Origin: Kitasatospora sp. SUK 42
Lineage (GTDB): Bacteria; Actinomycetota; Actinomycetes; Streptomycetales; Streptomycetaceae
Reading direction: 5' to 3'
DNA length: 64,000 bases
NCBI RefSeq assembly: GCF_015776785.2
Contig: NZ_LFMD02000003.1
Coordinates: 1,706,330 to 1,770,329, forward strand
Part shown: piece by piece, positions 29,052 through 36,976 of the stretch
How the letters are laid out: every line of letters starts with the position of its first letter
How positions within the stretch are numbered: the stretch's first letter is position 1
The notes under the pieces: generated by a model
The model's database searches: none
What the model was told of the DNA's origin: nothing
The model's input: only the letters and a program-made list of their open reading frames with translations
Translations under genes and position numbers: made by a program

Positions 29052-30092
29052 ATGAAGATCCTTCTGCTCGGAGGCTCGTCCTTCCTCGGACGGGCCTACG
29101 CCGCCGAGGCCCTCGCCCGCGGCCACCAGGTGACCACCTTCAACCGCGGCCGCAGCGCCGCCGATCTTCCCGGGGTCGAGGCCGTCCGGGGCGACCGCGA
29201 CAGCGCCGAGGACCTCGCCCGACTGGTCGACGGCCGCGGCTGGGACGCCGTCGTCGACACCTCCGCCCGACAGCCCGCACAGGCCGCGCTCTCGGCCCGG
29301 CTGCTGCGCGAGCGGGCCGGCCACTACAGCTTCGTCTCCTCGGTGCACGCCTACGCCGACTGGGCCGGCCAGGTGATCACCGAGGACTCCCCGCTGCTCC
29401 CCTGCCCCGCCGACACCCCGCCCGGCCAGCCGTTCGGCCGCGAGCTGAAGGCCGGCTGCGAGCGCGCGGTGCTGGAGGGCTTCGGCGCCGAACGCTCGCT
29501 GATCCTCAGCAGCGGGCTGCTGATCGGACCGCACGAGATCGGCGGCCGGCTGCCCTGGTGGCTGGAGCGGATGGCGCGCGGCGGGCGGGTGCTCGCCCCC
29601 GGCGATCCGGGGCGGACCATGCAGGTGATCGACGTCCGGGACTTCGCCGCGTTCGGGCTCGACCGGCTGACGGCCGGGACGGCGGGGCGCTTCCTCACCA
29701 CGGCGCCGCCCGGGGTGCTCACCTTCGGGGAGTGGCTGGAGACCTGCCGGGAGGTCGCGGGCGCGGCGGACACCGAACTGGTCTGGGTCGAGGACGCCCG
29801 GCTGCTCGCCGAGGGGCCGGACCAGGTCGACCCCTGGCTCGAACTGCCCTTCTGGGCGCCGGACCTGCCGGACTGGGCGAACATCTGGCAGGTCGACAGC
29901 GGCCGCGCCCGGGCGGCCGGGCTGCGCTGCCGACCGTTCGCCGAGACCGCGCGGGACACCTGGGAGTGGCTGCGCACCCGGGAGTCGTCCGAGGACACCG
30001 AGGCCGACGGGCGCAAGCCGGTGCCGGAGTCGACGTTCCGGCAGGGCATCGAACCGGCCAAGGAACAGCGGCTGCTGGCCGCACACGGATGA
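29052..30092 (+). CDS. NAD-dependent epimerase/dehydratase-like protein (SDR fold)
   Basis: 346 residues. Rossmann nucleotide-binding start MKILLLGGSSFLGRAYAAEA, an acidic/basic turn FNRGRSAADLP, and FVSSVHAYADW in place of the usual active-site stretch; the catalytic YxxxK is not obvious, so it may be an atypical or non-catalytic SDR (chloroplast CSP41-like group). Later DPGRTMQVIDVRDFAAFGLD is typical of the group. Substrate unknown. No strong ribosome-binding site; GAGAGG lies upstream. Stands alone between the DUF1254 unit and the polyprenyl synthetase, convergent with the latter. Confidence 0.85.
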   Translation: MKILLLGGSSFLGRAYAAEALARGHQVTTFNRGRSAADLPGVEAVRGDRDSAEDLARLVDGRGWDAVVDTSARQPAQAALSARLLRERAGHYSFVSSVHAYADWAGQVITEDSPLLPCPADTPPGQPFGRELKAGCERAVLEGFGAERSLILSSGLLIGPHEIGGRLPWWLERMARGGRVLAPGDPGRTMQVIDVRDFAAFGLDRLTAGTAGRFLTTAPPGVLTFGEWLETCREVAGAADTELVWVEDARLLAEGPDQVDPWLELPFWAPDLPDWANIWQVDSGRARAAGLRCRPFAETARDTWEWLRTRESSEDTEADGRKPVPESTFRQGIEPAKEQRLLAAHG

Positions 30093-30153
30093 GCCGGCTC
30101 AGGTGAGCCACCGGAGTGGGAGGCCGGCCCGGCCGACCTCCCACTCCGCGGCA

Positions 30154-31203
30154 TCAGTGGGTGCGGCGCGTCACCAGCTCGGCCAGCGCCAGCAGTTCGT
30201 CCGTCGAGGACGGATCCGGTACGGCCGCCGCCAGCTGCGCCATCGCCGCGGCCATCCGCTCGCAGGACTCGCCCTGCGCCCAGCCCCGCCCGCCGGCCCC
30301 GTCGACGGCGGCCGCACACTCCGCCAACTCCTCGGGGCTGAGCGGCCGTTCGACGGCGTACAGCTCGGCGAGCCGGGCGCCCTCGGGGGTGTTGGAGCCC
30401 AGCGCCGCGACCACCGGCAGCGACTTCTTCCGGGCGACCAGGTCCGCGCCGACCGGCTTGCCGGTGACCGCAGGGTCCCCCCAGATGCCGATCAGGTCGT
30501 CGATCAGCTGGAAGGCCAGACCGATCTCGCGGCCGAAGCCGTCCATCGCCTGCGCCGCCTCCTCGGAGCCGCCTCCGTACAACGCGCCCATCGCGCAGGC
30601 CGCACCGAGCAGGGCGCCGGTCTTCGCCTCGGCCATCGCCATGCACTCGGGGAGCAGGACGTCGTTGCGCTGCTCGAAGGCGCAGTCGATCTGCTGGCCC
30701 TCGCAGAGCTCGACCACGCAGTCGGTGAGCCGGCGGATCGAGCCGCGGGCGGCCGGATGGGCGTCCTCGGCGAGCAGGCGCAGTGCGAGGGAGTGCATGG
30801 CGTCGCCGGCCAGGATGGCCTCGGTGGTGCCGAACACCCGCCAGGCGGTGGGCCGGTGGCGGCGGGTCTCGTCCCGGTCGATGACGTCGTCGTGGAGCAG
30901 GGTGAAGTTGTGCACCAGTTCCACCGCGGCGGCCGCGGCGACGGCCGTTCCGGGGGTTCCGCCGAGGGCCTGGGCGGCGGCGAGGACCAGGGCCGGCCGG
31001 ATGGCCTTGCCGGAGGGGGCCTCGACGGGTGCGCCGTCCGCCTCCCACCAGCCGAAGTGGTAGCCGGCCACCTTGCGCATCGCGCCGGGCAGCGAGTCGA
31101 CGGCGGCCCGCAGGACCGGGTCGACCAGCCCGCGGGCACGGGCGAGGATGTCCGCCGCCTCGTGCCCCTCCTTGTGGTCCCGCTCCAGCGTGGAGCTCGT
31201 CAT
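30154..31203 (-). CDS. Polyprenyl synthetase, likely family 2 encapsulin cargo
   Basis: Trans-prenyl diphosphate synthase condensing IPP with an allylic diphosphate. 349 residues: first Asp-rich motif HDDVIDRDETRR (DDVID, 105-109) and second motif LIDDLIGIWGD, where the usual final Asp is Gly; also GKAIRPALVLAAA and VARKKSLPVVAAL. It follows the family 2B encapsulin gene on the same strand (181 bases between), the gene pairing known for polyprenyl-transferase cargo of these shells. The N-terminal about 40 residues before the catalytic fold could carry the loading signal. ATG at 31203 with GGGGGAGAG. Product chain length unknown. Confidence 0.9.
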   Translation of the reverse strand: MTSSTLERDHKEGHEAADILARARGLVDPVLRAAVDSLPGAMRKVAGYHFGWWEADGAPVEAPSGKAIRPALVLAAAQALGGTPGTAVAAAAAVELVHNFTLLHDDVIDRDETRRHRPTAWRVFGTTEAILAGDAMHSLALRLLAEDAHPAARGSIRRLTDCVVELCEGQQIDCAFEQRNDVLLPECMAMAEAKTGALLGAACAMGALYGGGSEEAAQAMDGFGREIGLAFQLIDDLIGIWGDPAVTGKPVGADLVARKKSLPVVAALGSNTPEGARLAELYAVERPLSPEELAECAAAVDGAGGRGWAQGESCERMAAAMAQLAAAVPDPSSTDELLALAELVTRRTH

Positions 31204-31384
31204 GGATCTCTCCCCCTGTAGGGCGCGTGTCATGGGGTGGCCTGCCGGAACGGGGCGGCCGGATTGCGTCGGGCGCCGGGCCGGTGGCCGTACGCGCCGC
31301 GGCGCGCCGCCCCGCCGGGTGGTTCCCCCGGCCGGGCGGCGCGTTTCGGGGTCGGGGCCTGTCCTGCTGCCGCCCCGATGGCCG

Positions 31385-32806
31385 TCAGCGCTGTGCGATG
31401 TCCACGTTCTCCAGGACGCCGATGGCGTCCGGAACCAGGATCGCGGCCGAGTAGTAGGCGCTCACCAGGTAGGAAATGATGGCCTTCTCGTCGATTCCCA
31501 TGAAACGCACCGAAAGGCTTGGCTGGTATTCATCCGGAATTCCGGTCTGGTGCAGGCCGATGACGCCCTGGTTGTCCTCGCCGACGCGCATCCCGATGAT
31601 CGAGCTGGTGCTCCCGCCGACGATCGGGATCTTGTTGCACGGGAAGATCGGCACCCCGCGCCAGGCGTTGATCTGCTTGCCCTCGACCTCGACCGTGCCC
31701 GGGTAGAGGCCGCGCTTGCTGCACTCCCGGCCGAAGGCGGCGATGGCCTTGGGGTGGGCCAGGAACATCCTGGTGCCGCGGCGGCGGCTGAGCAGCTCGT
31801 CCATGTCGTCCGGGGTGGGCGGGCCGGAGTGGGTCTGGATCCGCTGGTCGTACTCGGCGCTCTCCAGCAGGCCGAACTCGGGGTTGTTGATGAGCTCGTG
31901 CTCCTGGCGCTCGCGCAGGGCCTCGATGGTCAGCCGGAGCTGGTGCTCGGTCTGGTTCATCGGCTGGTTGTAGAGGTCGGCGACGCGGGTGTGGACCTTG
32001 AGGATGGTCTGCGCGACGCTCAGCTCGTACTCGCGCGGTTTGAGCTCGTAGTCGACGAAGGCGCCGGGCAGCTCGTACTCGCCCTCGTGGCCGGAGGAGA
32101 GGTCGATCGCGGCCTCGCCGTGCTTGTTCTGCGCCTGCTGGAAGCCGTTCAGGTACTCGATGATCTGGAGCTGGAGCGCCTCGGAGCGGTCGTGCAGCTC
32201 CTGGAAGGAGGGCCAGGAGAGCGCCATCACGGTGCCGGAGGTCGCGGCGCGGACGGTGTACGGCCAGGTGCCGTCCTCCTGTTGGAGCGCCTCGTCGCCG
32301 AGGTGGTCGCCGTCGGCGAGGATGCCGATCACCGTCTCCTCGCCGTACTTGCCGGTGCCGATCCGGTCGAGCTTGCCGTGCGCGATGAGGAAGACCTCGG
32401 TGATCGGCGCCCCGGCCGAGACCAGGACGTCGCCCGGGTTGAACTGCCGCTGCACGAAGCGCCCGGCCAGCTCCGTCAGCACCGCCTCGTCCTCGAAGCC
32501 GCGCAGCACCGGCACCTCGGACAGCGTCTGCGGGACGACCCGCACCTCGGAGCCGGTCTTGACGAAGCTCACCCGACCGCGGCCGACCTTGTGGCGCAGG
32601 CGACGGTTCACCCGGTAGGTGCCGCCGGACACCTGCACCCAGGGCAGCGTCCTGAGCAGCCAGCGCGGGCTGATGCCCTGCATCTGGGGCGCGGACTTGG
32701 TGGTCGTGGCGAGGTTCCGCGCGCCCGCCGTGCTCAGACTCTGCTGCTGCCGGATCTCCGACTGCGCCTCGGGCGCGGGAATACCGGCATTCGTTTCGGT
32801 CGACAT
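31385..32806 (-). CDS. Family 2B encapsulin nanocompartment shell protein (EshA-like)
   Basis: 473 residues, HK97-type shell protein with an inserted cyclic-nucleotide-binding domain. The N-terminal about 40 residues are disordered (QQQSLSTAGARN), then the shell arm, a CNB domain about 97-215 (VLRGFEDEAVLTELAGRFVQ; GDVLVSAGAPITEVFLIAHG; TVIGILADGDHLGDEA), and the shell core (MFLAHPKAIAAFGRECSKRG; WRGVPIFPCNKIPIVGG; LSVRFMGIDEKAIISYLVSA). Members assemble into icosahedral shells; EshA of streptomycetes affects growth and antibiotic production. The next gene encodes the probable cargo. ATG at 32806 chosen because the upstream 16 codons are unlike the family. Confidence 0.93.
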   Translation of the reverse strand: MSTETNAGIPAPEAQSEIRQQQSLSTAGARNLATTTKSAPQMQGISPRWLLRTLPWVQVSGGTYRVNRRLRHKVGRGRVSFVKTGSEVRVVPQTLSEVPVLRGFEDEAVLTELAGRFVQRQFNPGDVLVSAGAPITEVFLIAHGKLDRIGTGKYGEETVIGILADGDHLGDEALQQEDGTWPYTVRAATSGTVMALSWPSFQELHDRSEALQLQIIEYLNGFQQAQNKHGEAAIDLSSGHEGEYELPGAFVDYELKPREYELSVAQTILKVHTRVADLYNQPMNQTEHQLRLTIEALRERQEHELINNPEFGLLESAEYDQRIQTHSGPPTPDDMDELLSRRRGTRMFLAHPKAIAAFGRECSKRGLYPGTVEVEGKQINAWRGVPIFPCNKIPIVGGSTSSIIGMRVGEDNQGVIGLHQTGIPDEYQPSLSVRFMGIDEKAIISYLVSAYYSAAILVPDAIGVLENVDIAQR

Positions 32807-32922
32807 ATGGGGAGCCCTTCGCATGCCCGAATGGAGCGTCGCCTGCACATTCACGTTGCAGCTTCATGGTGGGCCCGTTCGGAGGCGGCTCGCAATCACT
32901 CATTCGAGTGGTTCTGAATATC

Positions 32923-32965
32923 CGAACAAATAGTACGAATAGATCACCTGATCGATATTTGTTCG
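32923..32965. promoter_or_regulatory. AT-rich palindromic control region before the encapsulin gene
   Basis: Perfect inverted repeat CGAACAAATA (32923-32932) / TATTTGTTCG (32956-32965) with a 23-base spacer, in a stretch much richer in A+T than its surroundings; CATTCGA repeats lie at 32901-32907 and 32972-32978. About 120-160 bases upstream of the shell gene start, and also upstream of the divergent ATP-grasp gene. Confidence 0.55.
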
Positions 32966-33066
32966 ATTCCCCATTCGAAACCGCCGGAATCCCGCACCCC
33001 ATCTTCTCCCATCGACAGGCCCACCCGAACCGCCCCCCGACACCTCCCCCACGCGTCGACCCCGCC

Positions 33067-33107
33067 GTTCGAAGCCGTCGAACAAGCCGCTAGAGTCCTC
33101 TGACTCT
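33067..33107 (+). promoter_or_regulatory. Promoter of the ATP-grasp gene with two palindromes
   Basis: TTCGAA (33068-33073), 17 bases, TAGAGT (33091-33096). GTTCGA-AGCCG-TCGAAC (33067-33083) covers the -35 and AGAGTC-CTCT-GACTCT (33092-33107) covers the -10 and start region, so a repressor could bind either. Confidence 0.5.
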
Positions 33108-33135
33108 TCGTCAATTCAGGCCATGGGGAGGACAC

Positions 33136-34197
33136 ATGGGCTCACCCGTACGTGTCTGGCTCAACCGCACCTACTCCGAGAACGTCTTCTTCATCGAGCA
33201 ACTGCGCACCGCCACACGCCCGGTGGTGGTCCACGCGACGCACGCCGACCCGGACTCCCCGGTGCTCGCCGCCGCCGACCACGGCACTCCGGAGCCCGCC
33301 GACCTGCCCGTCGACGCCTACGTCGGCTACGCGCTGGACTACTGCGTCCGGCACTCGATAGACGTCTTCCTCCCCCAACTGCACCAGCTCGCCATCGCCC
33401 TGGCCCGGCCGGAGTTCGAGGCGATCGGCACCACCCTGCTCTGCCCGCCCGCCACCGCGATCGCCACCCATGCGAGCAAGGCCGACGGCTACACCGCGAT
33501 CGCCGCCGCCGGCCTGCCCACCCCGCCCTGGTGGCGGGTCCGCACCCCCGAGGAGCTGCTCGACGCCGTCGACCGGATCGAGGACGCCGGACACACCGCC
33601 TGCCTCAAGCCGACCACCGGCGCGGGCGGCGCGGGCTTCCGCGTCCTCACCCGGAAGCCGTACGGCGCGGCGCGGTTGCGGGGCTGGGACCACCGGGTCC
33701 AGGTCGAACAGGTGGCCGCGGCCCTGGCCGAGCCGGACCGGCCCGGCGGCGAGCCGGTCGACCTGCTGGTCATGCCCCACCTGGACGGGCCGGAGGTCTC
33801 GGTGGACTGCCTCGCCGACCGGGACGGCCGCCCGCTCACCGTGGTCGGACGCACCAAGGACGGCCGCCGCCGCGGCTTCACCACCGAGGAGCGCTACCTC
33901 GACCCGGTACGGCGGCTCGTCTCGGCGAGCGCGATGGCGTACCTGTGCAACGTGCAGTTCCGCCGGTGGGAGGGGCGGCCGGTGGTCATCGACGTCAACA
34001 CCCGCCCGGCCGCCGGGCTCCACCAGACCCGGCTGTGCGGGCTCAACCTGCCGTGGGACGCGGTCCGGCTGGCACTCGGGGAGCCGGTGGCGGGCGTCCG
34101 GCTGCCGGACCTGCGCGGCATCGAGTACACGCTGGTGTCCGGGATCCAGCCGGTGCGGCCGCGCCGGGTCTCACTGGTCCACGCGCTGCGTCGCTGA
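33136..34197 (+). CDS. ATP-grasp domain enzyme of unknown substrate
   Basis: 353 residues with the order of an ATP-grasp ligase: N-terminal pre-ATP-grasp region (MGSPVRVWLNRTYSENVFFI), ATHASKADGYTAIAAAGLPT, the nucleotide loop CLKPTTGAGGAGFRVL, EVSVDCLADRDGRP and the metal-binding strand VVIDVNTRPAAG. The family couples ATP to formation of acyl-phosphate and then an amide or thioester; closest in style to carbamoyl-phosphate synthase-like and carboxylate-amine ligases. GGGGAGGA lies 5 bases before the ATG. Divergent from the encapsulin unit; no biosynthetic partner nearby. Confidence 0.85.
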   Translation: MGSPVRVWLNRTYSENVFFIEQLRTATRPVVVHATHADPDSPVLAAADHGTPEPADLPVDAYVGYALDYCVRHSIDVFLPQLHQLAIALARPEFEAIGTTLLCPPATAIATHASKADGYTAIAAAGLPTPPWWRVRTPEELLDAVDRIEDAGHTACLKPTTGAGGAGFRVLTRKPYGAARLRGWDHRVQVEQVAAALAEPDRPGGEPVDLLVMPHLDGPEVSVDCLADRDGRPLTVVGRTKDGRRRGFTTEERYLDPVRRLVSASAMAYLCNVQFRRWEGRPVVIDVNTRPAAGLHQTRLCGLNLPWDAVRLALGEPVAGVRLPDLRGIEYTLVSGIQPVRPRRVSLVHALRR

Positions 34198-34205
34198 GCG
34201 CCCGG

Positions 34206-34733
34206 CTACAGCGGGCCGTTCCAGTCCAGCGTCGGCTCCAGCACCCCCTCCAGGGTGAGCAGCCAGCGCTTCACCTCGATCCCGACCCGGCCGCCGCCGA
34301 AACCGCCGATCCCGTCCGACGCCACCACCCGGTGACAGGGCACCAGCAGGGGGACCGGGTTGGCGGCCATCATCTGCCCGACCGTCCGGGCGGCCAGGCC
34401 GGGCTCGGCGACGTCCTCGAACACCCCGCTGCGGGCGGCCAGTTCACCGTAGGTGATGGTCCGGCCGTACGGCACCTGCCGCCAGAGGGTCTGCAGCACC
34501 GCGCGGTGCGGTCCGGAGCTGAGGCTCCAGTCGATCGGCAGGCCCAACTCGCGGGTGCGGCCCGACAGGTAGGCGCCGATCCGCTCGGTGACGGTGGTGA
34601 TCTTCGCCCGGTCGGTGCACGGCGGCGCCTCGCCGTCCCGGCCGCCGTAACCGGCCGCCGCCACGCCCAGCGGTGTCACCGCGACGTGCATCGGGCCGCT
34701 GGGCAGCGGCGTCTCCACCGTCAGCCAGGACAT
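34206..34733 (-). CDS. ogt: Methylated-DNA--protein-cysteine S-methyltransferase
   Basis: Suicide repair protein that moves the alkyl group of O6-alkylguanine to its own Cys. 175 residues from the ATG at 34733: N-terminal RNase-like domain (MSWLTVETPLPSGPMHVAVT), VPYGRTITYGELAARSG (helix-turn-helix), VGQMMAANPVPLLVPCHRVV with the PCHR acceptor Cys, and GIGGFGGG. The ATG has no ribosome-binding site; the frame stays open upstream through repeats to a GTG at 35078, so a form with a 115-residue Pro-rich extension is possible. Convergent with the ATP-grasp gene. Confidence 0.9.
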   Translation of the reverse strand: MSWLTVETPLPSGPMHVAVTPLGVAAAGYGGRDGEAPPCTDRAKITTVTERIGAYLSGRTRELGLPIDWSLSSGPHRAVLQTLWRQVPYGRTITYGELAARSGVFEDVAEPGLAARTVGQMMAANPVPLLVPCHRVVASDGIGGFGGGRVGIEVKRWLLTLEGVLEPTLDWNGPL

Positions 34734-34910
34734 CGACCAGGACTGCGGCACGCTCGGGCCCCCACCCTCCGCCGGACCGGTCGCCGGCCGACCCGGCACC
34801 CGGGGGGCGCGGTCGCCCCGCGCGCCATCGTACGGCGGGCCTGAGGCGGGGCGGGCGGGGCGTCCGGCAGCGCGGGTGGCGCCTCCGACGACGTGGACGG
34901 GGCCTCCGGA

Positions 34911-35072
34911 CGGTACGGCCGGGGTGGGGCCCTCGGGCGGTACGGCCGGGGTGGGGCCCTCGGGCGGTACGGCCGGGGTGGGGCCCTCGGGCGGTACCGC
35001 CGGGGTGGGGTCCTCGGGCGTCACGGCGTCTCCGGGCGGGACGGCGCCTCCGGGCGGGACGGCGCCTCCGGG
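34911..35072. repeat. Tandem repeats: four 27-bp units then three 18-bp units
   Basis: 27-bp units at 34911-34937, 34938-34964, 34965-34991 (identical) and 34992-35018 (two changes), then 18-bp units 35019-35036, 35037-35054, 35055-35072 (last two identical). Read on the minus strand in the ogt frame they encode PTPAVPPEG and AVPPGG repeats. Both unit lengths are multiples of three. Confidence 0.9.
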
Positions 35073-35086
35073 CGGCACGGCCGGGG

Positions 35087-35320
35087 TCAGAGCCGCCCCT
35101 TCAGCTCGGCGGCCAGCGCCTGGGACCAGTGCGACAGTTCGGCACGGTCCGGGGCGCGCCCCTCGCACAGCGCGGCGAGCTGCGCGTCGTTGATCCGGTT
35201 CGGCCCCGGGATCTCCAGCAGGTACGCCAGCTCGGACAGTACGGTGGCCAGCCGCGCCGCGTCCCCGTGGTCCATGGTGACCGCGGACTCGTGGTGGCTG
35301 ATGGTGAGCGAACCGGGCAT
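35087..35320 (-). CDS. Small protein of unknown function (77 residues)
   Basis: Starts with ATG at 35320 behind a strong GGAGGAG (spacing 7). The sequence is acidic and helical with no membrane segment: MPGSLTISHHESAVTMDHGD, ARLATVLSELAYLLEI, INDAQLAALCEGRA, HWSQALAAELKGRL. The strong translation signal and balanced composition separate it from the Arg/Pro shadow ORFs on both strands. It lies upstream of ogt on the same strand; 8 bases after its stop is a GTG in the ogt frame. No family recognised. Confidence 0.65.
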   Translation of the reverse strand: MPGSLTISHHESAVTMDHGDAARLATVLSELAYLLEIPGPNRINDAQLAALCEGRAPDRAELSHWSQALAAELKGRL

Positions 35321-35503
35321 GATCGATCTCCTCCGTCGACCCCCCGCACCCTCCACGGTACGACCGGCCCGGCCACCCCGCCCGCCGCGGAGGCACGCAC
35401 GCGTGGGCGGAGCGGCGGGCTGCACTCCGGGGCCGGCCGGTACGGTGCGCGGTGGGCCGCACCGGCGGCCGAGGGTGCGCCCCGGAGCCGTCCGAGGGGT
35501 GGG

Positions 35504-36775
35504 TCAGTGTCCCGGGCCCTCCTCCCAACGCCGATTCCGAACGGCCGGTACGGCCAACACTACGACCCCGGCCACCACTTGCCAGGCCGACCCGGACAAC
35601 AACACGGTGCCAGTACCGAGCCGGTCCGCCAGCGGACCGGCCGCCGCCAGCCCGAGCGGGCCCAGGACGAAGGCCCCGAGCACCCCGAAGGAGGTCAGCC
35701 GGCCGAGCAGCTCCGCCGGGACCCACGCCTGCGTCGTGGTGGTGAACAGCGTCCCGCAGACCGCCGAGCCGGCCCCCGCCACCAGCGCCCCCGCGGCCAC
35801 CCAGGGCAGCGACGCCCCGGCCCCCAGCGCCGCCGAGGGCAGCGCCCAGCCCAGGCCGGCCGCGGTGGCCACCGCGAGCGGGCGGCCGGGCCGGCGGCCG
35901 AGCATCAGCAGGCCGCCCAGCACCGCACCGGCGCCGTACACGCCCATCACCAGGCCCCAGGCACGGGCGCCGCCGAGCTCCCGCTGCGCGGTGAGCGGGC
36001 CGAGCACCAGGAACGGCGCCCAGACCAGCAGGTTGAACAGGCCCATCCACGCGGTGGTGATCCACAGCCACGGGCGGGCGGCGAACTCCGACCAGCCGAC
36101 GCGCAGTTCGCGGACCATCGAGGACCGGTCACCGTCCGCCGCCGGACGCTCCGGCAGCCTGGTCGCGGCCAGCGCGACGGCGCCGACGCCGTACGTCACC
36201 GCGTCGATCAGCAGCACCGCCGCCGGGCCCTGGGCCGCTGTCAGCAGTCCGGCCAGCGCGGGGCCGGCCACCGTGGACACCGAACGGGACAGCCCCAGCA
36301 GGGTGTTGCCGTCCGCCAGCAACTCCTTGCGGCGCACCAGGTCGGGCAGGACCGCGCCGAAGGCCGGCATGAACAGCCCCTCGCCGACCCCCCACACCGC
36401 GACCAGGGCCACCATCGCCCAGAGCGGCGCGTGCCCCACCGCCAGCAGCACGGCGAACAGCGCCTGGACGAGGCCGCGCAGGACATCCGAGCCCAGGATC
36501 AGGCGGCGGCTGCCGAACCGGTCGGCGATCACCCCGCCGGCCAGCAGCACCAGGACCACCGGGAGGATCCGGGCGGCCATCACCCAGCCGACCTCGGTAC
36601 CGCCGCCGCCCTCGTCGAGGACCGCGAAGGCCACCGCGACCGGGGCCATCGAGGAGCCGAGGAGGGAGGTCGTGTACCCGATGAAGAAGAGGGTGAAGTC
36701 GCGCTCGCCCAGCACGGCGAGACGGTCTCCCAGCCGCTTTCGGCGGGCCGGGATCCGTTCGGTTTCCACTGCCAT
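35504..36775 (-). CDS. MFS exporter
   Basis: 423 residues, about 12 predicted helices. Motif A variants are GGVIADRFGSRRLILGSDVL in the first half and AGPLADRLGTG in the second; VGEGLFMPAFGAVLPDL and NTLLGLSRSVSTVAGPALAG are typical of the enterobactin/macrolide-exporter-like MFS group (MFS_3). Substrate unknown. ATG at 36775. Divergent from the recombinase fragment, with which it shares a 200-base control region holding TTTACYGMG motifs. Confidence 0.87.
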   Translation of the reverse strand: MAVETERIPARRKRLGDRLAVLGERDFTLFFIGYTTSLLGSSMAPVAVAFAVLDEGGGGTEVGWVMAARILPVVLVLLAGGVIADRFGSRRLILGSDVLRGLVQALFAVLLAVGHAPLWAMVALVAVWGVGEGLFMPAFGAVLPDLVRRKELLADGNTLLGLSRSVSTVAGPALAGLLTAAQGPAAVLLIDAVTYGVGAVALAATRLPERPAADGDRSSMVRELRVGWSEFAARPWLWITTAWMGLFNLLVWAPFLVLGPLTAQRELGGARAWGLVMGVYGAGAVLGGLLMLGRRPGRPLAVATAAGLGWALPSAALGAGASLPWVAAGALVAGAGSAVCGTLFTTTTQAWVPAELLGRLTSFGVLGAFVLGPLGLAAAGPLADRLGTGTVLLSGSAWQVVAGVVVLAVPAVRNRRWEEGPGH

Positions 36776-36848
36776 GGGCAGCAGTCTGCGATCACCCGGG
36801 GAGGCGGTTCAAGGGGTTCCGGCGAAAAACTTGAGCCTTTTCGCATCA

Positions 36849-36964
36849 ATTTACCGAGCCATGGACAGTGCCGCAGTAAATAGCTCTGGATAACGCTCCT
36901 GAGGTGCTGTTTACTGCGAATGTCGGCAATCCCCGAGCATTCCCTCGACGAGCATTTACTGCGG
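36849..36964. repeat. Four copies of an ATTTACTGCGG-like motif
   Basis: ATTTACTGCGG at 36871-36881 (minus orientation) and 36954-36964 (plus), GTTTACTGCGA at 36909-36919, and a weaker ATTTACCGAG at 36849-36858. They span the divergent gap and end 12 bases before the preferred start of the recombinase gene. Confidence 0.6.
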
Positions 36965-36976
36965 AAGAAGGCGATC

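Noticed and set aside
31351..31370. GGGGCCTGTCCTGCTG as a third copy of the repeat-element end
   Set aside because: Only about ten bases agree and no partner end follows; chance in GC-rich DNA.
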